Below are positions 16,357 through 23,671 of a DNA stretch of 64,000 bases, in pieces (position 1 is the first letter of the stretch; each line of letters opens with the position of its first letter). The notes under the pieces were generated by a model. It worked only from the letters and a program-made list of their open reading frames with translations. It was not told the origin of the DNA and made no database searches. The stretch covers positions 744,001 through 808,000 of the forward strand of contig CAWDAD010000003.1 of the NCBI GenBank assembly GCA_963800235.1, given 5' to 3'. Source of the DNA: CAVVNP01 sp963800235. GTDB taxonomy: Bacteria; Actinomycetota; Acidimicrobiia; Acidimicrobiales; Iamiaceae. A program made the position numbers and the translations under genes.

Positions 16357-17571
16357 TCAGGCGTCGAGCTCGAAGGCGGCGTGCAGCGCCTGCACGGCCC
16401 GCTCCATCTCGTCCTCGCGGACCACCACGCTGATGCGGATGGCCGAGGTCGAGATCATCTCGATGTTGACGTCGGTGGCGGCCAGGATCTCGAAGACCTT
16501 GGCGGCCACGCCCGGGTTCGACTTCATGCCGGCGCCGACCAAGCTGACCCGCGCCACCTCGGTGTCGCTGGCCACGCCCGAGGCGCCGATGCGCTCGGCC
16601 AGGTCGCCGGTGACGGCCATGCTGTCGGCCAGGTCGTCGTGGGGCACGGTGAAGGAGATGTCGGTCTTGCCGTGCTCGGAGGTGTTCTGGACGATCATGT
16701 CGATGTTCACGTCGTGCTCGGCCAGGCCCCGGAAGAGCTGGCCGGCGATGCCCACCTGATCGGGCACCCCCGAGATGGTCACCTTGGCGTCGCCGACCGA
16801 GCCGACCACTCCGGACACGATGGCTTGCTCCACGGTGGGGACCTCCTCGGTGATCCACGTGCCGGGCTCCCAGGTGAAGGCCGACCGGACGTGCAGGGTG
16901 ACGTGGTGGGTGCGGGCGAACTCGACGGCCCGCATGGCCGGCTTGGGGCAGCCGCTGGCGCACATCTCGAGCATCTCGTCGAAGCTGACCTGGCCGAGCC
17001 GGCGGGCCCGGGGCACGACCCGGGGGTCGGCGGTGAAGACGCCGGAGACGTCGGTGTAGAGCTCGCAGGAGTCGGCGTCCATGGCCGCGGCCAGCCCGAC
17101 GGCGGTGGTGTCGGAGCCGCCGCGTCCGAAGAAGGTGACGTTGTGGTCGGGCGAGACGCCCTGGGACCCGCCCACCACCGGCACCCGGCCGTCGGCCACC
17201 GCCTTCTGCAGGCGGTCGGGGCGGATCTCGAGGATGCGGGCGTTGGTGTGGTTGCCGTCGGTGAGGAACCCGGCCTGGCTGCCGGTGAAGGAGTCGGCCG
17301 GCACCCCGAGGTCGTGCAGGGCCATGCACACCAGGGCGGTGGCCTTGCGCTCGCCGGCGGTGATGAGCATGTCCATCTCCCGGCCGGGGCGGGTCCGCGA
17401 CACCTGGGCGGCCAGGTGCAGCAGCTGGTCGGTCTCCTTGCCCATGGCGCTGACCACGGCCACCACGTCGGTGCCGTGCCGCCGGGTGCGGGCGATGTGG
17501 TCCGCGACCTCCCGGATGCGGTCCGGGTCGCTGACCGAGGTTCCTCCGAACTTCTGCACGACCAGGGCCAC
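16357..17571 (-). CDS. ask: Aspartate kinase
   Basis: The product has 404 residues, the length of monofunctional actinobacterial aspartokinases. The N-terminus ALVVQKFGGTSVSD carries the KFGGTS nucleotide/aspartate motif. FGRGGSDTTAVGLAAAM and GCPKPAMRAVEFA belong to the kinase domain. Two ACT domains follow (AKVTISGVPDQVGIAGQLF and VARVSLVGAGMKSNPGVAAKVF), which in this family bind lysine and threonine as feedback inhibitors. It catalyses the first step of the aspartate pathway. A smaller beta subunit from an internal start, as in corynebacteria, is possible but was not assigned. GTG start, TACCGT box eight bases upstream; the BldD-like gene ends just upstream. Confidence 0.95.
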   Translation of the reverse strand: MALVVQKFGGTSVSDPDRIREVADHIARTRRHGTDVVAVVSAMGKETDQLLHLAAQVSRTRPGREMDMLITAGERKATALVCMALHDLGVPADSFTGSQAGFLTDGNHTNARILEIRPDRLQKAVADGRVPVVGGSQGVSPDHNVTFFGRGGSDTTAVGLAAAMDADSCELYTDVSGVFTADPRVVPRARRLGQVSFDEMLEMCASGCPKPAMRAVEFARTHHVTLHVRSAFTWEPGTWITEEVPTVEQAIVSGVVGSVGDAKVTISGVPDQVGIAGQLFRGLAEHDVNIDMIVQNTSEHGKTDISFTVPHDDLADSMAVTGDLAERIGASGVASDTEVARVSLVGAGMKSNPGVAAKVFEILAATDVNIEMISTSAIRISVVVREDEMERAVQALHAAFELDA

Positions 17572-17579
17572 GAGGGGCC

Positions 17580-17585
17580 ACGGTA
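17580..17585 (-). promoter_or_regulatory. -10 box TACCGT of ask (leaderless)
   Basis: TACCGT, 8 bp and GTG on the minus strand, within the 23-bp gap after the BldD-like gene. Confidence 0.45.
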
Positions 17586-17594
17586 GCGGCGGTC

Positions 17595-18119
17595 CTACTC
17601 CGGTCCGTCGAGCATGACCCCCCAGCTGCGCAGCTGGGCGACGCCGGTGGGGATGTCCCCGCCGACCAGGGTGCAGAGCACCTTCAGGTCGTCGGCCCGG
17701 AGCGACAGCACCCGGCCGTTGTAGTCACGTCGGGCCTCGATGATCGACCGCACGAAGCGCTGGATGGGCGCCGCCGGGTCGACCCGCGCCAGCGCGTCGA
17801 GGTCGAGGACGATCTTGCGGCGGTCGGGCGGGGTGGTGAGCGGGTGGGGCTCACCGAGCAGCACCGAGACCGGCACCTTGTAGAAGGCGGCCAGGGCGGC
17901 GAGGCGGGGCAGGCTCAGGGTGCGGAAGCCGCGCTCGTAGGCGCCGACGGCCGACGAGCTCCACTGGCCGCCGGACCGCTCCTCGACCGCGGCCAGGGAC
18001 AGCCCCTGGGCCTGGCGGATGGCGCGCAGGCGCTGACCCACCTCGCGGGTGGCCCTGGCCTCGTCGAAGCCGTCGACGGTGCGGGGCCCCTCGGCAGCGG
18101 TCTCGTCGTCCTCTCGCAT
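17595..18119 (-). CDS. BldD-like HTH regulator with C-terminal c-di-GMP-type domain
   Basis: The product has about 174 residues from the ATG at 18119 (GAAGGG just upstream; the frame is open to a GTG at 18155). Residues ~22-90 are an XRE helix-turn-helix (RLRAIRQAQGLSLAAVEERS, then SAVGAYERGFRTLSLPRLAALAAFY). Residues ~100-160 match the C-terminal domain of Streptomyces BldD, which dimerises around a tetramer of cyclic di-GMP. The binding signature RGD-x8-RQDD appears here as RRDYNGRVLSLRADD: the first Arg, both outer Asp residues and the second Arg are kept, while Gly became Arg and Gln became Ala. It is probably a global regulator. Its place before ask-asd is unusual, but it need not regulate them. 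Whether it still binds c-di-GMP is open. Confidence 0.85.
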   Translation of the reverse strand: MREDDETAAEGPRTVDGFDEARATREVGQRLRAIRQAQGLSLAAVEERSGGQWSSSAVGAYERGFRTLSLPRLAALAAFYKVPVSVLLGEPHPLTTPPDRRKIVLDLDALARVDPAAPIQRFVRSIIEARRDYNGRVLSLRADDLKVLCTLVGGDIPTGVAQLRSWGVMLDGPE

Positions 18120-18202
18120 CGCACCCTTCGTGGTTTCGGCGCCACACTTGCCCACGCGGCGGGCGACGGCAAGCGCCGCCGGGACCCGCGACGGGCGCTG
18201 GG

Positions 18203-18208
18203 TAGGGT
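18203..18208 (+). promoter_or_regulatory. -10 box TAGGGT, leaderless start of small anchor protein
   Basis: TAGGGT, 7 bp and ATG at 18216, divergent from the BldD-like gene. Confidence 0.5.
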
Positions 18209-18215
18209 GCCGCCC

Positions 18216-18578
18216 ATGGGGACCGAGAAGCGCGAACGGCAGAAGGCGGGGCGACAGGCCCGGCTCGAAGCGAAGCGGGCTGCCGAGCAGCGCCAGCGCC
18301 GCAGCACCCTGATCCGCAACCTGGTCATCATCGCCGTGCTGGTGGTGGTCGTCGGCTTCGTGATCTCGCTGATCAACGGCGGGGGCGGGAGCAGCAAGAC
18401 CACCACCACGACCGCTCCGGCGGGGAGCACCACGGCCCCGGCGACCACGGTGCCCACCACCGCGGCGACCACGACCGCGGGCGCCCCGTCCGCGCCGGGC
18501 TCGTCGACGCCGCCCTCGGCACCGGCCGGCGCCACGACCGGCACGACCGGCACCACCGCACCGGCCTCGGCTCCCTGA
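18216..18578 (+). CDS. Membrane-anchored low-complexity protein resembling the N-terminus of actinobacterial peptidyl-prolyl isomerases
   Basis: The product has 120 residues. A basic N-terminus (MGTEKRERQKAGRQARLEAK) is followed by one membrane helix (RNLVIIAVLVVVVGFVISLI) and then ~65 residues rich in Thr, Ala, Pro and Ser (SKTTTTTAPAGSTTAP). The basic stretch and anchor closely resemble those that precede the cyclophilin domain in membrane-anchored actinobacterial isomerases. Here the stop comes right after the linker, and the next gene on the other strand ends only 30 bp further on. No isomerase domain is encoded in any frame. It may be a truncated isomerase gene or a stand-alone anchor of unknown role. 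The clean leaderless promoter favours an expressed gene. Confidence 0.75.
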   Translation: MGTEKRERQKAGRQARLEAKRAAEQRQRRSTLIRNLVIIAVLVVVVGFVISLINGGGGSSKTTTTTAPAGSTTAPATTVPTTAATTTAGAPSAPGSSTPPSAPAGATTGTTGTTAPASAP

Positions 18579-18608
18579 CCCGGGGCGTCCGACCGGCGTC
18601 CCGCCCGT

Positions 18609-19286
18609 TCAGAGGTGGATGTCGCCCAGGGCTGCGGGCTTGCCACCCACGAACACCACCACCTCGCCGGCGCCCTCGGCGCGCCACGAGCCGTCGGGGT
18701 CGCGGATCAGCGCGGTGCGCTCGTCGATGCCCGCCAGCACCAGGTCGGGCGCGCTCAGCACGCGGGTCCGGTGGGCGGCCTCCTCGGACCAGTGGTCGTG
18801 CTGGGTGATGACCGCCAGGTTCTCGACCAGGGCCAGGCCCACCGTGAACGCCCCGCCCCGCGGGTCGACCATCGGGTCGCACAGCACCATCGCGCCGGCG
18901 TGGCTGCCGGCCACCACCGCCCCCCCGTCCCACGCCTCCACCAGCGCGTCCCACACCGGGCTGTCCTTCAGCACCGAGCGCAGGTGCATGGGGGAACCGC
19001 CCACCAGGTAGACGAAGCGGGCAGAGCGGACGGCGTCGGCGTTGGCCGGGTCATGGGCGTCGGCCCGGCTGAGCACGTCCAGGCCGCGCACGGTGGCCCC
19101 CAGGCCCTCGAACCAGGCGGTGGCGGCCACGACCGACCGCTCCGGGTGCTCGTAGGCGGCGCCGGTGGGCAGCACCACCACCTCGGTCGACCCCGACCCG
19201 CCGAGACCGGCGAGCAGGGTGGCGTCGAAGCTGCAGCCGTCGCTGAACTCGCCGCCACCGACGAGGGCGAGGGGTCCCGGAGCCAT
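18609..19286 (-). CDS. Peptidase E/cyanophycinase-like (type 1 glutamine amidotransferase fold) protein
   Basis: The product has 225 residues, the length of dipeptidase E-like proteins (peptidase family S51). The fold markers are ALVGGGEF at the N-terminus, VVVLPTGAAYEHPERS, and YLVGGSPMHLRSVL. The nucleophile elbow reads VVAGSHAGAMVLCD; family members have G-x-S-A-G-A, so the position of the catalytic Ser is occupied by His here, although a Ser lies one residue earlier. Activity as a classical serine peptidase is therefore doubtful. The later segment HDHWSEEAAHRTRVL is usual in the subgroup. It is monocistronic, leaderless (TAGGGT box) and divergent from the 3-hydroxybutyryl-CoA dehydrogenase gene. 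Confidence 0.82.
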   Translation of the reverse strand: MAPGPLALVGGGEFSDGCSFDATLLAGLGGSGSTEVVVLPTGAAYEHPERSVVAATAWFEGLGATVRGLDVLSRADAHDPANADAVRSARFVYLVGGSPMHLRSVLKDSPVWDALVEAWDGGAVVAGSHAGAMVLCDPMVDPRGGAFTVGLALVENLAVITQHDHWSEEAAHRTRVLSAPDLVLAGIDERTALIRDPDGSWRAEGAGEVVVFVGGKPAALGDIHL

Positions 19287-19294
19287 GGGCCGGG

Positions 19295-19300
19295 ACCCTA
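19295..19300 (-). promoter_or_regulatory. -10 box TAGGGT of the peptidase E-like gene
   Basis: TAGGGT, 8 bp and ATG (19286) on the minus strand. Confidence 0.45.
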
Positions 19301-19346
19301 CCGGCGGCCGTGGCGGGCCCCCGGGATCGGCCTCGCGCCCGACCTC

Positions 19347-19352
19347 TATGCT
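19347..19352 (+). promoter_or_regulatory. -10 box TATGCT of the 3-hydroxybutyryl-CoA dehydrogenase gene
   Basis: TATGCT, 8 bp and ATG at 19361. Used to choose this ATG over the upstream in-frame start at 19310. Confidence 0.5.
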
Positions 19353-19360
19353 CGCCGCCC

Positions 19361-20215
19361 ATGACGATCACACGTGTTGGCATCGTGGGCTCCGGGATCA
19401 TGGGGTCGGGCATCGCCGAGGTGGCGGCCAAGACCGGGCACGAGGTGGTGCTGCGGTCCCGCAAGCAGGACTCCGCCGACGCCATGGTGGCGGTGCTCGA
19501 GAAGTCGCTGGCCAAGCAGGTCGACCGCGGCAAGCTCGCCGACGAGGACCGCACCGCCGCCCTCGGCCGGGTCCGCGCCACCGCCAACCTGCACGACCTC
19601 AAGGACTGCGACCTGGTGATCGAGTCGGTCGTCGAGGACCTGGCGGTCAAGAAGGAGCTGTTCACCGAGCTCGACCTGCTGGTGAACGACGAGGCCATCC
19701 TCGCCACCAACACCTCCACCCTCTCGGTGGTCGACCTGGCCGTGGTCACCGAGCGCCCGGAGCGGGTGTGCGGTGTCCACTTCTTCAACCCGGCGCCGAT
19801 GATGTCGCTCGTCGAGGTGGTGCGGCCCCTCACGGCCTCCGACGGCACCATCGAGGCGGTCACCGCCTTCGCCGCCGCCTGCGGCAAGGACCCGGTCGAG
19901 GTCAAGGACCGCGCCGGCTTCATCGTCAACGCCCTGCTCTTCCCGTACCTCAACAACGCGGTCCGGATGCTCGAGAACCAGACGGCGACCCGCGACGACA
20001 TCGACACCGCCATGAAGGGCGGCTGCAACTTCCCGATGGGCCCGCTGGCGCTGCTCGACCTGGTCGGGCTCGACACCTCGCTGTCGATCCTCGACGCGCT
20101 GTACGAGGAGTTCCGCGACCCGAACTACGCCGCCGCGCCGGTGCTGCGCCGCATGGTCAGCGCCGGGCACCTCGGCCGCAAGTCCGGCCAGGGCTTCTAC
20201 GACTACCGCAAGTAG
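19361..20215 (+). CDS. 3-hydroxybutyryl-CoA dehydrogenase
   Basis: The product has 284 residues, the length of single-domain bacterial Hbd/FadB2 enzymes. The NAD motif GIVGSGIMGSGIAEV is at the N-terminus. NTSTLSVVDLA and VHFFNPAPMMSLVEVV hold the catalytic Ser/Asn and the active-site His; DRAGFIVNALLFPYLNNAVRM and GCNFPMGPLALLDLVGLD form the C-terminal helical domain. It interconverts acetoacetyl-CoA and 3-hydroxybutyryl-CoA. In this genome it could serve the ethylmalonyl-CoA pathway together with the thiolase (54.4 kb), Ccr (51.8 kb) and the mutase (23.7 kb), as well as fatty-acid or polyhydroxybutyrate metabolism. Single gene with its own promoter. Confidence 0.93.
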   Translation: MTITRVGIVGSGIMGSGIAEVAAKTGHEVVLRSRKQDSADAMVAVLEKSLAKQVDRGKLADEDRTAALGRVRATANLHDLKDCDLVIESVVEDLAVKKELFTELDLLVNDEAILATNTSTLSVVDLAVVTERPERVCGVHFFNPAPMMSLVEVVRPLTASDGTIEAVTAFAAACGKDPVEVKDRAGFIVNALLFPYLNNAVRMLENQTATRDDIDTAMKGGCNFPMGPLALLDLVGLDTSLSILDALYEEFRDPNYAAAPVLRRMVSAGHLGRKSGQGFYDYRK

Positions 20216-20272
20216 GGCGAGCGGGGCCGCGCACCGCTCGGCCCGCTCGGCGGCGGTGCCGGCCGGCGGGTC

Positions 20273-20743
20273 CTAGGCGCCGTCGTACCGGCGCCACCGC
20301 CGGACCCGACCGTTGGGCAGGAACCCGCCCACGATGCCGGCGGCACCGAGCACGACGAGCAGCCAGCCGTAGCTCTTCTCGACGTCGAGCGAGCTGGGGG
20401 CGGCGCTCGGCTGGATGAGCACGATGACCCCCGCCAGCAGCACGAGGATGCCCAGGGCCAGCCCGAGGTCGCGTGCCCCCGGGCTGAGCCCGCCGAGCAG
20501 GAACAGGAAGCCCGCCCCCAGCTCGACGATGCCGAGCCACCCCGAGTGGGTGAACCCGAACACGCTCACGACCTTGCTCAGGTCGTCGGTGCCCGACCGG
20601 GCCAGCGCCAGGCCGCCCATCAGCAGGAGGACGGCGGCGACGGCCAGGATCAGCACCTGCCCCGCCACCGCCGACGCGGCCGGGCGGTCCTCGACCAGGT
20701 CCTCGGACCGCCCGTCCACCCGCTCCCGTCGGTAGCGGGCCAC
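20273..20743 (-). CDS. DoxX-like four-helix membrane protein
   Basis: The product has 156 residues and four hydrophobic helices: VAGQVLILAVAAVLLLMGGLAL, WLGIVELGAGFLFLLGGL, LGLALGILVLLAGVIVLI and YGWLLVVLGAAGIVGGFL. The layout (short helical bundle, Arg-rich ends) is like DoxX/DUF4383-type proteins of unknown function. The GTG start lies two bases before the stop of the 24-residue membrane protein upstream, so the two are probably translated from one mRNA. Confidence 0.7.
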   Translation of the reverse strand: MARYRRERVDGRSEDLVEDRPAASAVAGQVLILAVAAVLLLMGGLALARSGTDDLSKVVSVFGFTHSGWLGIVELGAGFLFLLGGLSPGARDLGLALGILVLLAGVIVLIQPSAAPSSLDVEKSYGWLLVVLGAAGIVGGFLPNGRVRRWRRYDGA

Positions 20744-20745
20744 CG

Positions 20746-20820
20746 CTAGCGCCCGATCAGGCGGGCCACGACCACGCCCAGTCCGATGACGGCGAGGATG
20801 ATGATGATGATGGTGACCAT
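20746..20820 (-). CDS. 24-residue single-helix membrane peptide
   Basis: The sequence is MVTIIIIILAVIGLGVVVAR plus four residues, so almost the whole peptide is one membrane helix with a basic end. GGGAGGA lies seven bases before the ATG, one of the strongest ribosome-binding sites in the window. That is the main reason for calling so short a frame. It is followed after two bases by the DoxX-like gene, and translation coupling is likely. Similar tiny hydrophobic proteins (for example DUF6131-like or hydrophobic-peptide families) occur in actinobacteria; no function is claimed. Confidence 0.62.
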   Translation of the reverse strand: MVTIIIIILAVIGLGVVVARLIGR

Positions 20821-21014
20821 GGGGGTTCCTCCCGGAAGATGCGTCGCAGGGTGTCGCAGGAAGCCCCGGTGACTACCCGGGGCCAGGAACGCGAAACGAG
20901 CGGGGGCGACGGGCGCCTCGGGACGCCCGGACGACGCCGTGCCCGGCTCGCACGGCCCACCTCGACGCCCGCTCGCCGGCGCCGTCGCCGTCCGGGTCCG
21001 GTAGGAAGGACGGC

Positions 21015-21800
21015 GTGACCGATCCGCACGGGGTCCCACCCGGCGGGACCACGCCCCCGGCCCCCCACGACGACGGCAAGCTCGGCCGCCACCTGGCCGA
21101 GGCCGGCAGCCGCCCCGGGTCGCTCGACCCGTCGCAGCTGGCGACGCTGGTGCGCCAGTTCGGCGCATCGGCGCGACGGGCCGGGGTGCGGGCCGTCGGC
21201 TCGGGCCGCTGGTTCACGGACCTGGTGCTCGAGGTGGCCGAGCACATCCCGGTGCGCGACCTGGCCACCCTCGAGGACCACCACCACGGCCTGACCGGAC
21301 CCCTGCTCGCCGACGCCATGATCCGCAGCGCCACCACCGCCTCGGCGGCGGTGGGCGCGGCGACCGGGGCCCTCGCCACCGCGTCGGAGCTGGCCCCGCC
21401 GACCTGGGCCGCCCTCCCCGTCGAGCTGCTGGTCGAGACGGCCGTCGTGGTCGCCGTCGAGCTGAAGCTGGTGGCCGAGCTGCACGCGGTGGCCGGCGTT
21501 CCGGTCGGCGGATCGGCCACCGTCAAGGGCATGGCCGTCGCCACCGCCTGGACCACCGGCCGCGGCATCAAGCCCGCCGACCTGCTCGGCATCGCCCCGG
21601 CCGAGCTGATGGGGCGCGGCGCCCGGACCGAGCTGACCCGCCGGCTGCGGCGGCGGCTGGTCGCACGCACCGGACGCAACCTGGGATCGCTGGCGCCGTT
21701 CCTGATCGGGGCGGGCGCCGGGGCGGCGCTGAACCGGCGGGCGACGCGAGCGGTCGGCCGCGAGGTCGCCGGCTCGCTCGGCCTCCCCCTCCCCCGGTGA
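21015..21800 (+). CDS. Conserved hypothetical protein, possibly EcsC-related
   Basis: The product has 261 residues. Two amphipathic-to-hydrophobic stretches are present: LADAMIRSATTASAAVGAATGALATA and LPVELLVETAVVVAVELKLVAEL. The second resembles the core of EcsC-like proteins, which also show a helix pair next to a conserved Glu/Lys region. The C-terminus (APFLIGAGAGAALNRRATRAVGREV) has the Gly/Ala-rich helix and Asn-Arg-Arg seen in such proteins. No enzymatic motif was seen. GTG start with GGAAGGA four bases upstream. The stop overlaps the region just before aat (one base between stop and GTG), so the two form an operon. Confidence 0.68.
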   Translation: MTDPHGVPPGGTTPPAPHDDGKLGRHLAEAGSRPGSLDPSQLATLVRQFGASARRAGVRAVGSGRWFTDLVLEVAEHIPVRDLATLEDHHHGLTGPLLADAMIRSATTASAAVGAATGALATASELAPPTWAALPVELLVETAVVVAVELKLVAELHAVAGVPVGGSATVKGMAVATAWTTGRGIKPADLLGIAPAELMGRGARTELTRRLRRRLVARTGRNLGSLAPFLIGAGAGAALNRRATRAVGREVAGSLGLPLPR

Positions 21801-21801
21801 C

Positions 21802-22467
21802 GTGGCGCCCACCGAGCCGCCGCCGTCGCGCTGGAGCTTCCGCACCGGCGCCGAGCCGGACGAGCACGGCGTGGTCGGCCTCGGCGGTGACCTCCAGCCG
21901 GGGACGCTTCTGGCCGCCTACCGCCACGGCCTGTTCCCGATGCACATCGGCGGGCGGACCCTCGCCTGGTGGTCACCGGACCCGAGGGGGGTGCTCCCGC
22001 TCGACGGCCTCCGGATGACCCGTTCGCTGCGGCGGTCGTGCCGCCGCTACGAGGTCCGGGTGGACACCGCCTTCGGGCAGGTGATCGACGGCTGCGGCGA
22101 CAAGCGCCGGCCCGGTGCCTGGATCAACCGTCGGATCCGCGCCGCCTACCTGGAGCTGCACCGGCTGGGGTGGGTGCACAGCGTCGAGGCGTGGACCCCC
22201 GAGGGCGAGCTGGCCGGCGGGCTCTACGGCGTCGCCATCGGCGGCTTCTTCGCCGGCGAGTCGATGTTCCACCGCCAGCGGGACGCGTCGAAGGTCGCGC
22301 TGGTCGGGCTGGTCGAGCGCCTGCGGGACGGCGGCGCCACCCTGCTCGACGTGCAGTGGGGCACCGACCACCTGGCCAGCCTGGGCGCCGTCGACGTGCC
22401 CCGCCCCGACTACCTCGAGCTGCTGGCCGACGCCCTGGCCCGCCCCCTCCCTCCGGTCTGGGCCTGA
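21802..22467 (+). CDS. aat: Leucyl/phenylalanyl-tRNA-protein transferase
   Basis: The product has 221 residues. Aat adds Leu or Phe to proteins with N-terminal Arg or Lys, marking them for ClpS/ClpAP-type degradation. Family blocks are clear: GLGGDLQPGTLLAAYRHGLFPM, LAWWSPDPRGVLPLDGLRM, TWIN-like GAWINRRIRAAYLELHRLGWVHSVE, GGLYGVAIGGFFAGESMF and DVQWGTDHLASLGAVDVPRP. The start is GTG one base after the preceding stop, so it depends on translational coupling. A 44-bp palindrome lies ~65 bp after the stop and may terminate the transcript. Confidence 0.93.
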   Translation: MAPTEPPPSRWSFRTGAEPDEHGVVGLGGDLQPGTLLAAYRHGLFPMHIGGRTLAWWSPDPRGVLPLDGLRMTRSLRRSCRRYEVRVDTAFGQVIDGCGDKRRPGAWINRRIRAAYLELHRLGWVHSVEAWTPEGELAGGLYGVAIGGFFAGESMFHRQRDASKVALVGLVERLRDGGATLLDVQWGTDHLASLGAVDVPRPDYLELLADALARPLPPVWA

Positions 22468-22531
22468 GGGCGCCGCCGACCGCGTCCGGAGGTCGACCGC
22501 CCGACCCCGCCCCCACCCCCACCGCCACGTT

Positions 22532-22575
22532 TCTCGGGACAAGGGTCGCGTGGACGCGCGCTCCTTGTCCCGAGA
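22532..22575. repeat. 44-bp palindromic element, copy 1
   Basis: Perfect 13-bp arms TCTCGGGACAAGG and CCTTGTCCCGAGA enclose an 18-nt centre containing GTCGCG...CGCG. It lies between the aat stop and the stop of the CocE pseudogene, two convergent genes. Copy 2 (23536-23579) differs at one base, and a third member of the same length lies at 33632-33675. Confidence 0.85.
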
Positions 22576-22580
22576 ACTTG

Positions 22581-23385
22581 CTAGGCGGGGGCGAGGGGGA
22601 TCACCGGCAGGTCGAGCGCGACCCGGGCGAGGGCGGCCGAGCCGCGTCGGCTGCGGTCGTAGTGGGCGGGGAACTGGCCGGTGAGGGGGTTGGTCGGGAA
22701 GAACCAGCGGCCCCGGACCACGACCTCCAGCTCGTCGTCCTCCGCCAGCCGCACCGCCGCCGCCAGCAGCTCGACCTCGAGCTCGCGGAACCCGCGCTCA
22801 CCGTTCCGGGTGCCGTCGACGGCCAGCAGGCCGTGGGTCACCAGGTCACCGGTGAAGCCGTACAAGACCTCGAAAGGGATCGCTCGACCGTTCCGCCGGA
22901 GCTGCAGCCCGACGAACAGGTTCGACCGGATCGGTCCCAGCTCGATGCGCAGCGAGGCGCTCGGCGCGCCGGCCAGGTCGAGCGGCCCACTCGACGATGT
23001 CGTGCAGGTCGTCGGGCTCGCACGGGTCGAGCGGACGGGCCCGACCGTCGGAGCGGTCCCAGCCCCGCAGGTCGGCGTTCACCACGGCGTAGCCGGCGGC
23101 GACCCAGACCGCCGGGTCCGGCCCCTCCCACCCGGTCCAGGCCGAGATGGTCAGGGGCTCGCTCTGGGGCAGGATTCGGAACTGCGTCGGCACCCTGCAC
23201 CCACCGCGGCGGCGTCTGGTCGGAAGCCGGTCCTTGCCGTAGGGGTGGGCGCAGAGGATCACCGGGTGCGGGCCGCCGGCGGGGGGCCGGAAGACGTTGG
23301 CCCGCAGGACCGTGCCGTCGCGGACCACGATCGGCACGTCCCGCTCGACGACGGCGCCGGTGGCCGGCGGGTCGGTGACGGTCAC
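22581..23385 (-). pseudogene. CocE/NonD-type hydrolase (X-Pro dipeptidyl-peptidase S15 family), internal deletion
   Basis: The N-terminal part (GTG at 23385) reads like a CocE hydrolase: DVPIVVRDGTVLRANVFRP, HPVILCAHPYGKDRLP, AWTGWEGPDPAVWVAAGYAVVNADLRG and DDLHDIVEWAA. At about 22985 the frame jumps into the C-terminal jelly-roll domain in another frame (ASLRIELGPIRSNLFVGLQL, then MYGFTGDLVTHGLL and ending VIPLAPA). The middle of the protein, including the catalytic Ser-Asp-His region (probably 200 or more residues), is missing. The remnant is bracketed by two nearly identical 44-bp palindromes. It cannot be an active hydrolase. A sequencing indel alone would not explain the lost segment. 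Confidence 0.82.
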
Positions 23386-23535
23386 CAGCGGTCGCGCCAA
23401 GCGCCACCGCCGGCGGACGACGTGTCCGACCTCGGCACGTTCGGCGTCGTGGCCGGCGGTGCGGTCCTCACCCCGGTCCTGTCGGCAGGCGGACCCGCCT
23501 CCGGAGCCACCGTCCGCACCCCGCGCGCCACCACA

Positions 23536-23579
23536 TCTCGGGACAAGGGTCGCGTGGACGCGCGCTCCTTGGCCCGAGA
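23536..23579. repeat. 44-bp palindromic element, copy 2
   Basis: Identical to copy 1 at 43 of 44 positions; the right arm reads CCTTGGCCCGAGA. It lies 92 bp upstream of the ethylmalonyl-CoA mutase start and 150 bp upstream of the CocE remnant, in a divergent promoter region, so a simple terminator role does not fit this copy. Confidence 0.85.
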
Positions 23580-23671
23580 AGGGTTGGCCGAGCCGCAGCC
23601 GGCCACCGACCGCACCCGGAGCGCCACCGCTCGGAGTCGCCCTCGGCGGGCGGAGCGGGGAGAATGGTCCC

